64,000 bases of DNA from Rhea pennata. Its lineage: Eukaryota; Chordata; Aves; Rheiformes; Rheidae. The notes under the pieces were generated by a model that saw only the letters and a program-made list of their open reading frames with translations, did no database searches and was not told the DNA's origin. Location of the stretch: contig NC_084666.1 of NCBI RefSeq assembly GCF_028389875.1, forward strand, positions 28,800,308-28,864,307. The letters are read 5' to 3'. Position numbers and translations under genes: made by a program. Positions 36,160-49,800 of this stretch are shown here, piece by piece (within the stretch, counting starts at the first letter, position 1; each line of letters starts with the position of its first letter).

Positions 36160-37769
36160 AGTTAGGAGCTTTGCTTTATTGATTACATAATTTCCAAAAC
36201 ATCCATATTCTAAGATAAAAAGTACAGAACAAAAGAGAAAAAAGAAACCAAAGGGACTGGCTATTTGCCTTCAAGTTGCTCTGTTAAATATTTCTTGAGC
36301 TTTTAACATTACAATTTCATAATATTTCTCATTTCTTATAGCACAAAGTTCCATTCTATAGTGATTGTTACAAATCTCTTTTCCATAGAGGCAACATTGT
36401 CCATGCTTTATAATCAGTTCATTGTTCCCTTCTAGCCACTCGAAAGTGAGTTTAGATCAAAATGCAGCCTTTTCTGAAGACCATTATAAACATTTAAGAG
36501 AACTTAAGCTAGCTACTGAACAAAGGTTAAAAAGCTACTTCCTCTTTAATCTATTCCTTTGGCATAATAAAGAAAACTATGATAGAGCAAACTTCACATA
36601 CATGTTCTCACTCTAAGCTCTAGTCTTAGCATCCCTGGGAATGAATCAAGAGGATGCAGCTTTATAGCTCCACCATTTTATGCTGCAATTTCGAAATCTT
36701 GGTGCTATATGCAATCATAATCCCTACTGGCTGGTGCTTTTTTATCCTAGATTGTATCAAAGTTTTATAAAGAAAAATTACGTAACTGAGTTTGATAGCA
36801 GTTCTTTCATGATCATAAATCAAAGGCTGTTCTTTAATCATGCTGTTCAGAAATCTAGCTCAAGAAAGAATCTGCCACCACAGCCTCTTGAAAGTGGGAA
36901 CATTTTTTTTCTGTTTTAAATGCATGTGAGAGGGGCATTTTTCCAGGGTTAACATCAAATTATCACAGCCCATATGTCCTACTGCGCAAAACTACAGAGA
37001 AGTATGCCATCAGAAACAGTCTTTTCTCCTGAGACTGTGGGTGGAGAAACTAGAGCAGGAACTGGCAATTTGAGAGAGAAGCAACGATGTAACTCCGCAC
37101 TTGATTCTGGCTCTGTTTCTCTGCTCCTACCAGTTGGGCTGGGAGCACTAGTGGACTGGCAGCTGCTCTGCTGGTCAGGTCAGGGTTGCACCCAGGCCTC
37201 TCTGGGGTGAGAGATGAAGTAAGAGCACAGGCTGCTAATGCTCCATGAGGCACATGTGTTTTGCAAGGTAATGTGACAAAGAGGGTGGATTTTGTTAGCC
37301 TCTTCCTCCCTTAGCAGCATTTCCAAACAGAAGCAACCCCAGTGCAACCATCGGGATTATTCACAGAGAAAGGGTCTGCTCAGGGAGTGCATATTCAGCA
37401 GCCTGTGGTCCTAAGGGACATTTCCTCACCTCCCCCTTTTCTAGGGAATTCTTACAAGCAGCTGTTCTTGCTTGCACTGAGTGGGGCTAGGGAAGGCCAG
37501 TGTATACTGGGCGATTCAGGACCGTGCTGCATTGTCTTTATAAAGGGGAGAGCTGGTCACTGGACAACTGGACCATTTTAAGTGCTCTCCGTAAGCTGCA
37601 GCCAGGTACCCAGCTGCTTTACCCCGTTTCAGCTGGAAACATAACTGCAGCAGAAGACAGGTCACTTTTTTTTTTGGTGGGGGGGAGGAGGATTGGAAAG
37701 GGTGACAGACCAAGAATTTGATGTTTCCAGCCAAGGCAGTCACTTATCTTCTCCACAGATCCTCCCATG
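36160..37769 (-). other. SCFD2: Probable SCFD2 3' UTR
   Basis: Region after the SCFD2 stop up to a - strand AATAAA at 36,175-36,180. The extent is an inference. A - strand ATTAAA near 36,546 and an AATAAA at 34,959-34,964 are alternatives. Confidence 0.45.
36175..36180 (-). terminator. SCFD2: Candidate poly(A) signal AATAAA of SCFD2
   Basis: First canonical AATAAA on the - strand after the SCFD2 stop, 1.6 kb downstream. This would leave about 1.65 kb between the convergent RASL11B and SCFD2 3' ends. Confidence 0.45.
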
Positions 37770-37862
37770 TCAGATATCAGTGTCGGACTGGAGATGGTCC
37801 GTGGCAAACAGCAACTCGATAGCACTCAGTGGAGTCAGGAGTGCTGAGGAGAGCACAAGGAC
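37770..37862 (-). CDS. SCFD2: SCFD2 terminal coding exon
   Basis: 93 bases, 30 codons plus TGA at 37,770-37,772. It encodes [12 protein letters not shown] and ends DHLQSDTDI. The acceptor CTTTTTCCAG is strong. Confidence 0.94.
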   Translation of the reverse strand, partial: VLVLSSALLTPLSAIELLFATDHLQSDTDI

Positions 37863-40800
37863 CTGGAAAAAGGGGGAAAATAAACAGCACATCAAAATTA
37901 GGCGGTCCAAGACTGACTGCTGTATAAATGAGACATGCACAAAAACTGTTTGCTTATGCCACACTAGATATGCTGTGTGTTTCTGGTGCTTACTGACAGG
38001 GGAATACAACTTGCCCAGTGATACTGTCTGCCAGCTAATAATTGTAGTTAAATCTCTTAAGGAACATAATGACTAGTAGCATTGTACTCTTAATGAATGT
38101 GTGCGTTGACTCGCTTCTACCCACATCTTACCCAGTGATTTGTTGTGACTGCCATTGTGTTTACCGCGAGGCACCAGATGCTCAGCCAGCAGTTTCCTCT
38201 CCTATAGCACAGAACTTTGTCAACATGCAGTTTTGACTGACAGCTGTTTCCTCTCTGTTTAAGATAAGGCAAGCACTGCAGAAGTGTTGCCTGCCTACTG
38301 CGGCTGCTCAGTGAACTACAGTCCCTGTTCGGAAATGTCTCTTCAGACAAGACAGCCGTGGTTCTGTACATCATGACCAAAGTTCAACCTCCGACACCGC
38401 TGGGATGCTGTCGTTTTTGTTTCAGTAAGTTTCTAATCCAAGATAGGCCTGATGAACGAACCTGTCACTACAGGGAAGATATGTGCATTGGTAGCTGCAC
38501 ACTGAACCTATTTTTCTCAAGTGAAAAACAATACGGAGGTCTGTAGTAAAGGGCTTGCCTGCAGGGCAAAGCTATCAAGGAGCTGGTGTGTGCAGAGCTA
38601 ACTCAGGGTCATGTTGCTCTCAAAGTCATAGGACACCTGCTCTTACAAAGCCCCACGCTCTGCTGAGCGTTTGTGGGCTCAGGACTAATGGCTAGCAAGC
38701 AGAGACATGGCAGAAGATTTATTGTACTAGTGCACTTGAAAATGATTTTGCTTCTTTTGTGCAAATGCAAGGAGGGGAAGCACAAGCACTAACAACACTG
38801 AGAGAGTGTGTGTGTGTTTCCTGCAGTGTGACTACTTGTGCTCAACTTGCTTGTACTCTTCATCGCAGAGCAGGAAGCACTCAGTTCAAATGTGTGGCCT
38901 GTTCAATCTAACATTGCAGGCGATTTTAAAGACTAAGAAGATATATACAGTTTAGGATTTGGTAGTAGTACATTTCAACTTTATGTTGGTCTTTCTTTCA
39001 TCTTTTCACTTCAAATAATGAAAAGAATCTGGAGTTAAATTACTACAGTTCTCTTCTGTGCTGATGATCGTCTCCCCCTCACTTCCCGCTTCCCATATCC
39101 TCCCACACAATCTGCAGCAAACTGACACTGATTATCTCTTCTGCTTCCTATGGCTAAAAAACTATTTCTGAATTTGCAGGTGCCAAAGGCTGACACTGTC
39201 TTACTGATGTTATGTAAGAATGTACAGCACAGTATGTGCTCATCTTGTTAACACCCAGCTTAATTCTGAAAAACAGGAGGGGACACATTACCCAAGCTTG
39301 TGGTCCACAAGCCAAGCAATAACAACAGCCACTGCCAGATGAAAGCAATTTCATCTTGGAGTCCTACCATTAAACCATGAACGGATTTGTGCAACTGATA
39401 ACAAGCCCAGACAGAGAAATGAGAACCACATCTTTAACTTACGAGCAAGGATAAAGCCAAATACTGTGGGACTTCCCACCTTGCCCCCTGCTATCTGTGA
39501 GGGCTCTGTACGGAGATAAATGTGAATATTTATCCTCTCATTTTTACAGAGAATGGGTGAACTGCCTAGATGAGAAATGGCCATATTTTCTTCAAGCAAA
39601 GCTCTTCAGGACAAAAAATTCCTTTGCAGACCTTCTTATTTGTGCCTGTCTTGGATGCTCTACAGGAGGGGATGCTGGTTCCTGCGACAGCTGAGCTATG
39701 GGAGCCAGGAGCTCACAGCCTCACCCAGCACGCTGCAATGGGCAGCTCCCACGGAACAGGGCAAGGGAAGGAGGCATCTGCATGGGCTTATCTGTCCTTG
39801 TGCCTCAGCCTCACAACCACGTATGCTTGTGAGTGTTGAAGGGGGGTATAACTTCCAGTCCTACTCTTTTTCTTTTTTTCACTCTCTTAATTAATGAAAA
39901 AAGTCTTTTTTTTCTTTTCTATTAGAATACTTCTCACTTGGTTAGGTACTGTTACAGAGGCTATTCAGCACCATCCAAAACCAAATGATGCCTAGAAAAC
40001 AATATATTCCTTTGTGCTTCATGATGAGAAATGAATTTGTCATTCATTCTCAGATGAAGAGCACCTCTGTGGATGGAAATGTGTTTTCTGCTACGTGTTG
40101 AAATGCCACCCGCCTCAGCTACAAACAAATGCTGCAGTGCATCCTGTCAGCATTTTTGTTACTTTATTCAATTCTTTATTTTTGCACCCACACACCTTTT
40201 TGTTTCTCCAGTGCCAATAATTAGTACCAATGTCAGTGCTTTGTTCGAATGGAATGGAACTGTGGGGCCAACACTTCCCTCCTGCCCTGATGTCTGAAAC
40301 CAATTGCCTGAACATCACAAAAAAAGCTCTGTTAAACACTGGCTCGGGTTAGACAAATGCCTGGCTTTTTGAAAAGGGAATAATCCCGAACAGGTGGCAC
40401 ACATTCACAAGCTGTAGTGCAGAAATCCAGGTAAATCCAACTAACTCATAAATATTTTTATACGAGAGACTTAAACAACTGCTTCTTTTTTTCTTTTTCT
40501 TCCTCCTCAAGACTCACCCGTGAAGTCTTTTCACCTCTAACACAGCACTTATGGACAAAGGGCAAGATGCAGTAAAAGCTTAAAATTCTTCAGGAATCTG
40601 CCTCAGAGGGTGACCTGCCACCAAGGTTAAGCCAAAGCAAAGCAACACCAGATCCCATGTCATCACTGTCAAGCCTCAATTCCCTCCAGAAAGTTAGTCG
40701 AAAATCTTACTGCATAGTTTTCAACCAACTCGCTTGTTAACTTTGTGCTTATCTTTCAAAGTATATTAATACATTTAAAGTGTGGATTAACTTGTCCATC

Positions 40801-43800
40801 AGTGTGTCACAGTTCAATCCCTGTTCAAGATGGGAAAGAATTTTATTCACTGTGTTGAGGAGATTAGCAATAGGCTAACTGGGGAGAAACATGTTATCAG
40901 ATAAAAGAAACACTGCTTAAAATTGGTATTCAATACTATAAAATGCTGCTTGCGACTGCTTCGCAAAGACAACTAAACATGTTAAGTTGGTTGGCTCTAT
41001 CTTGCTAACAATTTCTCACTAATCAAAACTGAATTCCATAGGGATTGAAAACAAGATGTTTACAAGCCACCTTGGAAACTAGACTTATGTTTATGATGCA
41101 GCTGGTTACACAGTGCATCTTGCATCTTTCTGCAGCTTTTAGATTACCCTGTATGTCTGCACTACACAGCAGACATCTGATTGCTCTTGAACATATCCCA
41201 CCACAATTAACAATGCTTTTTTAACATCTTAGATGCTGCTGGAGTCTATCCATCCTCCTCCTTTGCCTCCCCACTCCATTCAGATGACAGCTGCTATAAT
41301 CAAGTTCTGCTGTCAGAGAGTGAAAGAGGCAAAGACCAGCGCACGGAGGCTTCATGTGGGAGCCGGGAGCCATCTTCCTGGCAGCAGCACATTCAAGAGC
41401 CACAGAGACTTTGGATGCTCTCCCCATCGTCTGCTTCAGGCTAGTCAAAGCACCTAGAGCAGGTGTAGTTCAAAGCAGCATCCACTGCTAAGAGCTGAAG
41501 TCTCATCTGAGGCTAATGGGGAGACGAAGGTGGTTAGTCTGCTTCCAAAATTGAACAGGAAGAAACATCGGCTATGGAGGGGGATCAGGAAGAATAAACT
41601 ACATAGGGGATAGCAGATATACTGTGTGAGAAGGGCAGACTCAAGGATGGGTTGGAGCATTTTTTTAGAAAACCTGGTGAAATGTTGTCTGCTGCCTTGC
41701 ATCTGAACTGTCCTGCCCATAACTTCCTTGGGAAAGGGTCTGTTTTTGACTCTGTAGGAAAAGGTGTCTGGGAGGAGGCTGACCTCTCCGTTGCTGCTCC
41801 CACTGTCCCGCATGCAAGGGGCAGCTGGTATTTTAATCTTGGAAGTGAAACAAAAGGAGAATAGCCTGAGGTTCAGTGTGTAGGGTATCTAGACATGGAT
41901 CTTGTTTGTCAAGATTTCAGAGGAAAAGCGCAAGCCACTTATCAGTAGAGAGGAATGAGAGGCCAAAAGGGTAATAGAGATAATTTTGTGAAGGTTCAAA
42001 GGCACAGCTTGCTTGGACGACTCTGTCCTAACTGCCTTGGCTTAAGTATTTTATTTTTGGCATCACAAGATGAACTCAGATATTAATTCAGTCTTTTCAA
42101 TTGAAATTTTTATGTGTGACCCTTAGATCCAGTACCTTTTCATTTTAAGTCGGTAATCAAAAATGTTTTCTGCCCCTGTCTGAGATGGCTTTTAAACAGA
42201 TAGTACTATCTGCTCCTTGGTGTACTCGATGGGGCTGTTCCTAGCAGTGGTATAACGGCACCCCAGAGGTTCATGATCCAGTCCAGAAGCAGTACAGCTG
42301 TATCCAGGCTAACCTACCTTGCTTCTCAGCAGTGCTCATTAACTTGTCTGGTCCATCACCACTGATACGTCACTAGATAGTAAACAGGTCCCTGGCAGGC
42401 TCCTTCTGAGCATCCTTGTACTATGCCTGCTAGATGCACTACGTGGGAGCTTGTAGCTGCTTGGACAGCAAATGTGTCTGCTTAAAAAGAATTCAAATAC
42501 ATGCATCTTCAGAGATAGGATGAAAGCTCCTTCAGAATAATGCTAATCCGTCCTGAAGGCCAAGTCTCCAACATGAGTTTGAACTTTAATTGCTGTCTCT
42601 AATATGCAAAAAATAGACTCTTTGAGTCTGAACACTTGTTACCAACAGTGTTTCACAGCAAAATGCTAACACCGTTATCATCCATGTGGCTGTGGCTTCG
42701 TACAGGTTTGCGTAGGTTTGGTACCAATACTACAGCCAACTTTATCTGAAAAAAATTCTTTTTTTTTTCATACAATAACTGCATTTTTAGAACTGTCTTT
42801 TTACCTGGGTACCAGGTTTGCGTGTTGCTACCAGGTCCTTCACCATTTTGACCTCAGAGACTGTCACTCCACCAATCATATAGATGATCAGAAGAGGATG
42901 ATCACCAGGGTGAGGGCGATTCACCTGTAAAATGACAGAAAGCGTTATTTGTAGCTGCTCATTCCATCTCCAAACCTGTGCAGAGCACACTGGCAGTGAT
43001 CAGCACCATAAGCTGCCTAAAGAAGATAGACTCCTGATGAGGATGCTCAGAAGGAAATATTCATGGAACACTGGTTCCCACAGCAATTCAATGGGAGATC
43101 AATGAGGATAAGTGAGGTTAAAAATGAAGAGCATTTCCAGGGTTATGGAGTCTTCACAGCTTTCACTGAAATCTAGAGGATTTCCCATGATGTTTGAGGA
43201 CCTTTCCCTCTTTCTTCATTCCTCTCCTCCTTTTCCAGAGTGGGAGGGCAGCACTTGTGCAGATGCATAGTTTGAATACATATACACCTAGGGCTTGAAG
43301 GAATAAGGGGTAAATTATGATCTAGTAGAAGGAAAAGGTCTAGTCTAAACATGTGAGAATCCCTGCTGTAGGTCAGCAGCAGAAGGAATCATAAATGTTT
43401 TTTCATTAATGCAATGAATAATCCTTTACAATTAATCTAATGAAAGTAAATCTGATTCATTATAGAACAAGATCAGTTTTAGCTCATTTCACTTCAAAGT
43501 TTTCGGTATTTCTATTATTGGGGTATAAATGGGGCTAATATGGAAAATCTTTGCCCAAACAAAATACTTTTTTCGATTTTTCTAATTATCATTAAAATGG
43601 AAAAAACATTCCATTTCAGTCAAGACTATAGAACTACATTTTGTTTTTAGATGTGAAGGGGATACTTTATATTAGTTTCCTCTAAACCATTTCTAAAAGT
43701 ATGATTTGTTTGCTGTTTTCTCGCCCTCTCTCTTTCTTAATAAAACACACTACTCTGATAAAGCCTTGCGCCACGCTTTGCGGAGCCCTGGGATGTGACG

Positions 43801-46800
43801 TGAATGGAGCCCAGGCAATCGCTCGTGTTACAACACCGCATGCCTCCGAGTATGAAACAGTCCGAATGTTTGGCTCTGGAAAGTGACAGTGAGAATGGTT
43901 CAATTTCATACAATCATAGAATCAGTATGGTTGGAAGGGACCTCTGGAGATCATCTAGTCCAACCTTCCCCTGCTCAGCAGGGTCACCTAGAGCATGGTA
44001 GACAGGGTTGCATCCAGGCAGGCCTTGAATATCTCCAGAGAAGGAGACTCCACAGCCTCTCTGGGCAACCTGGTCCACTGCTCCGTCACTCTCACAGTGA
44101 CGAAATTCTTCCTCATGTTCAGGCGGAACTTCCTGTGCTTCAATTTCTGCCCATCGCCTCTTGTCCTGTCACATGGGACAACTGAAAACGAGTCTGTTCC
44201 CGCCCCGTTGACACCCTCCCTTCAGGTACTCGTACACATTGATAAGATCCCCCCTCAGTCTTCTCTTCCCCAGGTTGAAGAGGCCCAGCTCTCACAGCCG
44301 TTCCTTATAGGGCAGATGCTCCAGCCCTCTGATCATCTTCGTAGCCCTATGCTGGACTCTCTCCAGTAGCTCCATGTCTCTCTTGTACTGGGGAGCCCAG
44401 AACTGGACACAGTACTCGAGATGAGACCTCCCCAGGGCTGAGTAGAGGGGCAGGATCACCTCCCTCGACCTGCTGGCAACACGCTTCCTAATGCACCCCA
44501 GGAGACCCTTGGCCTTCCTGGCCACAGGGGCATACTGCTGGCTCAGGGTCAACTTGTTATCCACCAGCACTCCCAGGCCTTTCTCTGCAGAGCTGCTCTC
44601 CAGCAGGTCAGCCCCCAGCTTGTACTGGTGCCAAGGGTTATTTCTGCCTAGGTGCAGGACTCTGCACTTGCCCTTGTTGAACCTCATGAGGTTGCTCTCC
44701 ACCCAGTTCTCCAGCCTGTCCAGGTCTCTCTGAATGGCAGCACAGCCCTCAGGTGTGTCAGTCACTCCTCCCAGCTTGGTATCATCGGCAAACCTGCTGA
44801 GGAGGCACTCTGTCCCCTCATCCAGGTCATTGATGAAGAAGTCGAACAGGATGTGACCCAGTACTGAGCCCTGGGGGACGTCACTAGCCACAGGCCTCCA
44901 ACTAGACTCCACACCACTGATGACCACCCTCTGAGCTCTGCCTTTCAGCCAGTTCTCAATCCACCTCACTGTCCACTCGTCTAACCCACACTTCCTGAAC
45001 TTATCTAGGAGGATGTTATGGGAGACAGTGTCAAAAGCCTCGCTGAAGTCAAGGTACACAACGTTCACCGCTCTCCCCTCATCTACCCAGCCAGTCATTC
45101 CATCAGAGAAGGCTATCAGATTGGTTAAGCAGAATTTCCCCTTGGTGAATCCATGCTGGCTACTCCTGATCACCACCTTCTCCTCCATATGTCTGGAGAT
45201 GACATCCAGAATGAGCTGTTCCATCCCCTTTGCAGGGATGGAGGTGAGGCTGACCAGCCTATAGTTGCCTGGGTCCTCCTTCTTGCCCTTTTTGAAGACT
45301 GGAGTGACACTGGCTTTCTTCCAGTCCTCAGGCACCTCTCTGGTTCTCCAGGACCTTTCAAAGATGATGGAGAGGGGCCTGGCAACAACATCTGCCAGCT
45401 CCCTCAGTACCCGTGGGTGCATCCCATCCAGGCCCATGGATTTGTGGATGTCTAGCCTGCCCAGATCTCTAATCCTTTCCTCCTCAACCAAAGAAAAGTT
45501 GTCCCTTCTCCAGACTTTCTCCCTCATGTCCAGGCTCTGGGATTCTTGAGGGCTGCCCTTAGCAGGGAAGACTGAAGCAAAGAAGGCATCCAGTAATTCT
45601 GCCTTCTCTGTATCCCTTGTCACCAGGGCCCATGCCCCATTCAGCAGTGGGCCCACATTTTCCCCAGTCCTTCTCTTGCTGCTGATGTATTTGAAGAAGC
45701 CCTTCCTATTGTCCTTGACATCCCTTGCCAGACTCAATTCCAACTGGGCCTTAGCCTTCCTCACCGCATCTCTGCATACTCTGACTGCATTCCTATAATT
45801 CTCCCAAGAATTTGCTCTGTTTTAGACTCTCTACCCCCTCTCCTTCCAGATGCGTAGGTTTTCGGCAGCATTTGTTTGACAGAATGAGAGTGGGAATCAG
45901 TCCATGCTTGGGCGGAGCACAGCTCCTCCACTTCCACCACTACAGCAGCTACTGTCTTTGATCCCTGTGGTTCCAGCTCCTCGGGGTACAGCTCTTCTGT
46001 TCCTTATTGTGGCTGTCCTATATTTAGTTTTTGGGCAGTATTTTCGTCCTGCAGCTCCGTCATGCTTTCTGACTGGCGTCCTTCAGAAAAGGCTTTTCCC
46101 TTTGAAGCAAGCATGGGGGACAGCGTGCTCGCTCTCTCTCCAGGCTGGCTAGCCTTTGATTACACAGTGCTCCCTGTTAAATGCTCCTCCCCAGGAACAG
46201 AGCTCTTGAATTCCTCAGGAGTTTGAAATCTGTACAAAAAGCCTTAGACAGATGCATTACTGAGCTGAGTTTCTTTGTATTGAGTGTTTATTCTCTTAAT
46301 CTCACCTGCTTTCCTAGCCATCTTCATTCAACTGCTGGCACAGATAGCATATATACTACATTTTAGCAGGGTGTCCTGCAATTCTAGTATTCCCTTTAGC
46401 AATTTTCCATTTAGACTAACAGAACAATTAAATCAATATTACCAGACCTTACAAAGATGCTCTATTTATCCACTTTCCCATGTTAGACTTCTTTTCCATG
46501 TTAGACTTCTTATTATCCACATAAAACACTGTGTTAACCTCAAGAGGAAAAAAGCCCACTCTTTAATTACAGATACCATGAGGAGTTTGAGTAAGATATA
46601 AATATTTACTTAAAAAGGTCAGCTAGAACTATTACTTGCTCAAATATTAAAGTATTTCATGTCATAATTGCTGTAAGCAGTGAAACAGGGTTAAAGAACT
46701 AACTGCTCACAAAGATGATGAACTTAAAATTGGCAAAACAAAATGCACCTCAAGGCAATACAGAAATTACTAGGTTTACTCCTTTTCCCAGCTCTTTTCT

Positions 46801-49800
46801 ACTCTTACTCCTGTTACCAGAGCAGGCTACTCCAACTACTCCACTCCATTTCATGAAGACTCTTACATGAAGATCTCAAACTCCAGAAGCTTGGTACTGA
46901 ATAAAGTCTGTCTGTCTTATTATCTTTCCTAGTGACAACAAACCTATCACTGACATGCATGTATAACATTGGAAAAAATGTAAGGACATCCAGCCCAAGA
47001 ATACTAATTAGAAAACACGGGTTTTCATGCCTATAGTGAAGAGAAAATATCTTGACAAATCATTTCCTTCAGTCAAAATAAGCCTAGATCCAAACACATG
47101 TTCCCTATATAAAACTTATTATTTTTCTCAAGTTCAAACCACAAATTCCAGAAATGCATATTAAAAATACTATTAGGCATGCAAACTCTAAATTAAATTA
47201 AAGCTGCAATGAAAAGGATTTTGGAATCTGTAATTTTCTTATGCTATGCACAAATGTTTTGAAGGAGGACAATGCTTTGGGTACAAAATATTTGGCTGGG
47301 TTAAGAATGTAAGTTTCTGCCAAGATTTTTCTGTTGGATAATACAATCACCCAAGGCTGTCTCTTTTGAAGGAATTGGCTCCATGCAGCTAAACACATCT
47401 CATTTCTGTGATACAGAAGAACAGAAATGCACCACAACAAAAGCAACATGCACACTCTGGAATCCTCCTAAAACTAGTTTGCTTCAGGACATTTCCAGGT
47501 CCTGTAAATCTCAGTTACTATGAAATTTTAATTTTGCAAAACTTCCTGACTGAAATTCACTCTAAGTTCAAAATGCCATGCATTAAAAACGATTGCTACA
47601 GTTGTCTTGGGCATTTGGGAAGACGAAGAAAAAAGCAAAACCCTGAAAGCTGCTAGCTATGCTGAGCATAGGCATCATAAAGATACAATCAAAACTTGGT
47701 TAACTGACAACATCATAGAATCATAAGGTTGAAAGGGACTTCTGGAGATCATCTAGTCCAACCCTCAGCATAGCCCTGTACAGGGATTGAACCTGCAACC
47801 TTAGCATTAGCAGCACCATGCTCTAACCAACTGAGCTAAACCTGCCCCTGAGATGCCTTCTTAGCTTTGCTCTCACAAACTCATCACCATGCGCCAAGAC
47901 TTGTGAAATTGCCTCTACACATTGTTGGGCAGCTGGGTAGAGAGTAAGGTCTGCTGCTGCAGTGATAAGGGTTGGTTGCATGATTGATGTAATGGCAGAG
48001 AAAAGACCAGTGTGTTCCCCATCAGGAAAATCCTCCATAAATAGAGGCAAAGGAGCCCAAAGGAGGGACATTCCCTGGACCAGCAAAGCTTCTCTACTGA
48101 ACACCAGGGCCTTTGCTGCAGCTCAGAGCTGACCACTCTTGTATTTTCTCAGGATAGTGGTGGTTAAAGGGTTCACTGGTGGCACATATGTCTGCACAGA
48201 GAAGCAGGAGAATGGAAGATGGGAAAGCATGGGTGAAGGTCAGTAAAACTCTGATGACACAAGATGCCCTCCTGGCTGTGTCCTCTGAAGATCAGCAGAA
48301 ATGACTTTGACTGGCCTATGAGGGTTAACTCCGCCCTCCAACCAGGAAACCAGCACCAGTGCATGTGTTATTTGTGACCAATCATAAACCAATTAATCCA
48401 GCTGAATAACTGGAAAAAATAACAGGTAAACACATCAATCTTCTGAAATTAGACTGCTGTGCAGGGCACTTGGTATCACTGAAGCGGTCTTGCTTAGATC
48501 ATCATAAACTTTACATGGTCTAGAGCTGCAGTAAAAAGAGGAATCCTTGAAGCATGGAGGCCTTTTCCCTCTACATTAACTAAGCTTCAAAAGAAACACA
48601 GAGAAACACTTTGGGCTGAGAGTTACCTTTAAAATTCTTTCCTGGTTGAATAAATTTGAGTCCATCAGATAAGCGAGGCATTAATCATGACAGGAGAGGG
48701 AAAGACTCCTTTGACTACTTACTGCTCAGTCATTCAAACTCTTCGCATGTTCTCAGTCACTGTTTTCTGATAGGAGGCAATTTAGAAAGCAGGATTACCT
48801 ATGCCAAAGGACTGGCTTAGGACACATAATCTGAATAAGAAATCAAGTCCTCTATCGTGCAGGAGGTGGCTGCAGCCTAATATATCTGGGATAATCAAGG
48901 CTGCTTTTATACTTATGAAAGCATTTTTATTTGAGTTGGCATTTATATTCAGGAATTGAAGAGGAAAGATAAATGCAAGGAAGCCCATGAAATAATTAGA
49001 GTGCTGATGGCACAGTAAGTGGAAAAGATCCTCTTGCATGAGAAACACAGGCTGGTCAGAAACTCATTCACACAATATTGGAGCACTAGCCAACGTGCCA
49101 AACTACAAACTAAAAGAGCAAGCGAGAACATATATTTGCAAGGTAAGTGATGATGTTCACAAAATATTCATCATACATAATGTTCACTTGATCTGCTGTT
49201 ACATATTCCTTATGATAGGATATTTTACTACTAGCAGAGATGCAGATACTTGAGGCAACTGAGAAACTCTCACAGAAAACATAAACATCTAAACTGGCAC
49301 AAAGAAACAAGTTACAAGCACAGCAAGACCAGCAGAAAACACTGATATGAAAGACTTACTTAAGTCACATAAAGACTGAAGAGCTTGTCTTTGCACAAAC
49401 AAGACTGAGACCACAGAGGAGAGAGCAAAAGATGGTAAGCGGCTGAATGCTGGCGTGTATCTGTCCCAATGTCATTTCTCTTTCTCTGCCTCCTTGAAAT
49501 CAACTTCCTCATCCAAAAATAATTTCTGCTTTTTGAATGCATGTTTGCACACGTTGTCAGCAGAGCCAGCACTATACTCACTTGGGCACAACTTGCACCT
49601 CTCAATGCTGCGAGGGAGAACAGCCCAGGCATGGTTCAAGATTCTGTAGCCTCCTGTCAGTATCCCCATCTGCACCTCTTTCAGGTAGGTTTCACCATGG
49701 GAAGGAGGCTACTGAGATGGTTTTGTTCATCCCACAACCTCCTTGATATTGGAAACATTTCAGCACAGGACTTTTTACTTAAGTAGTGGTCTGGATCAGA

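Noticed and set aside
47760-47849. Functional tRNA-Ile gene on the - strand
   Set aside because: The B box is altered, the acceptor stem is not closed, and the tail is CR1; it is a SINE head. The same applies to 58,250-58,331.
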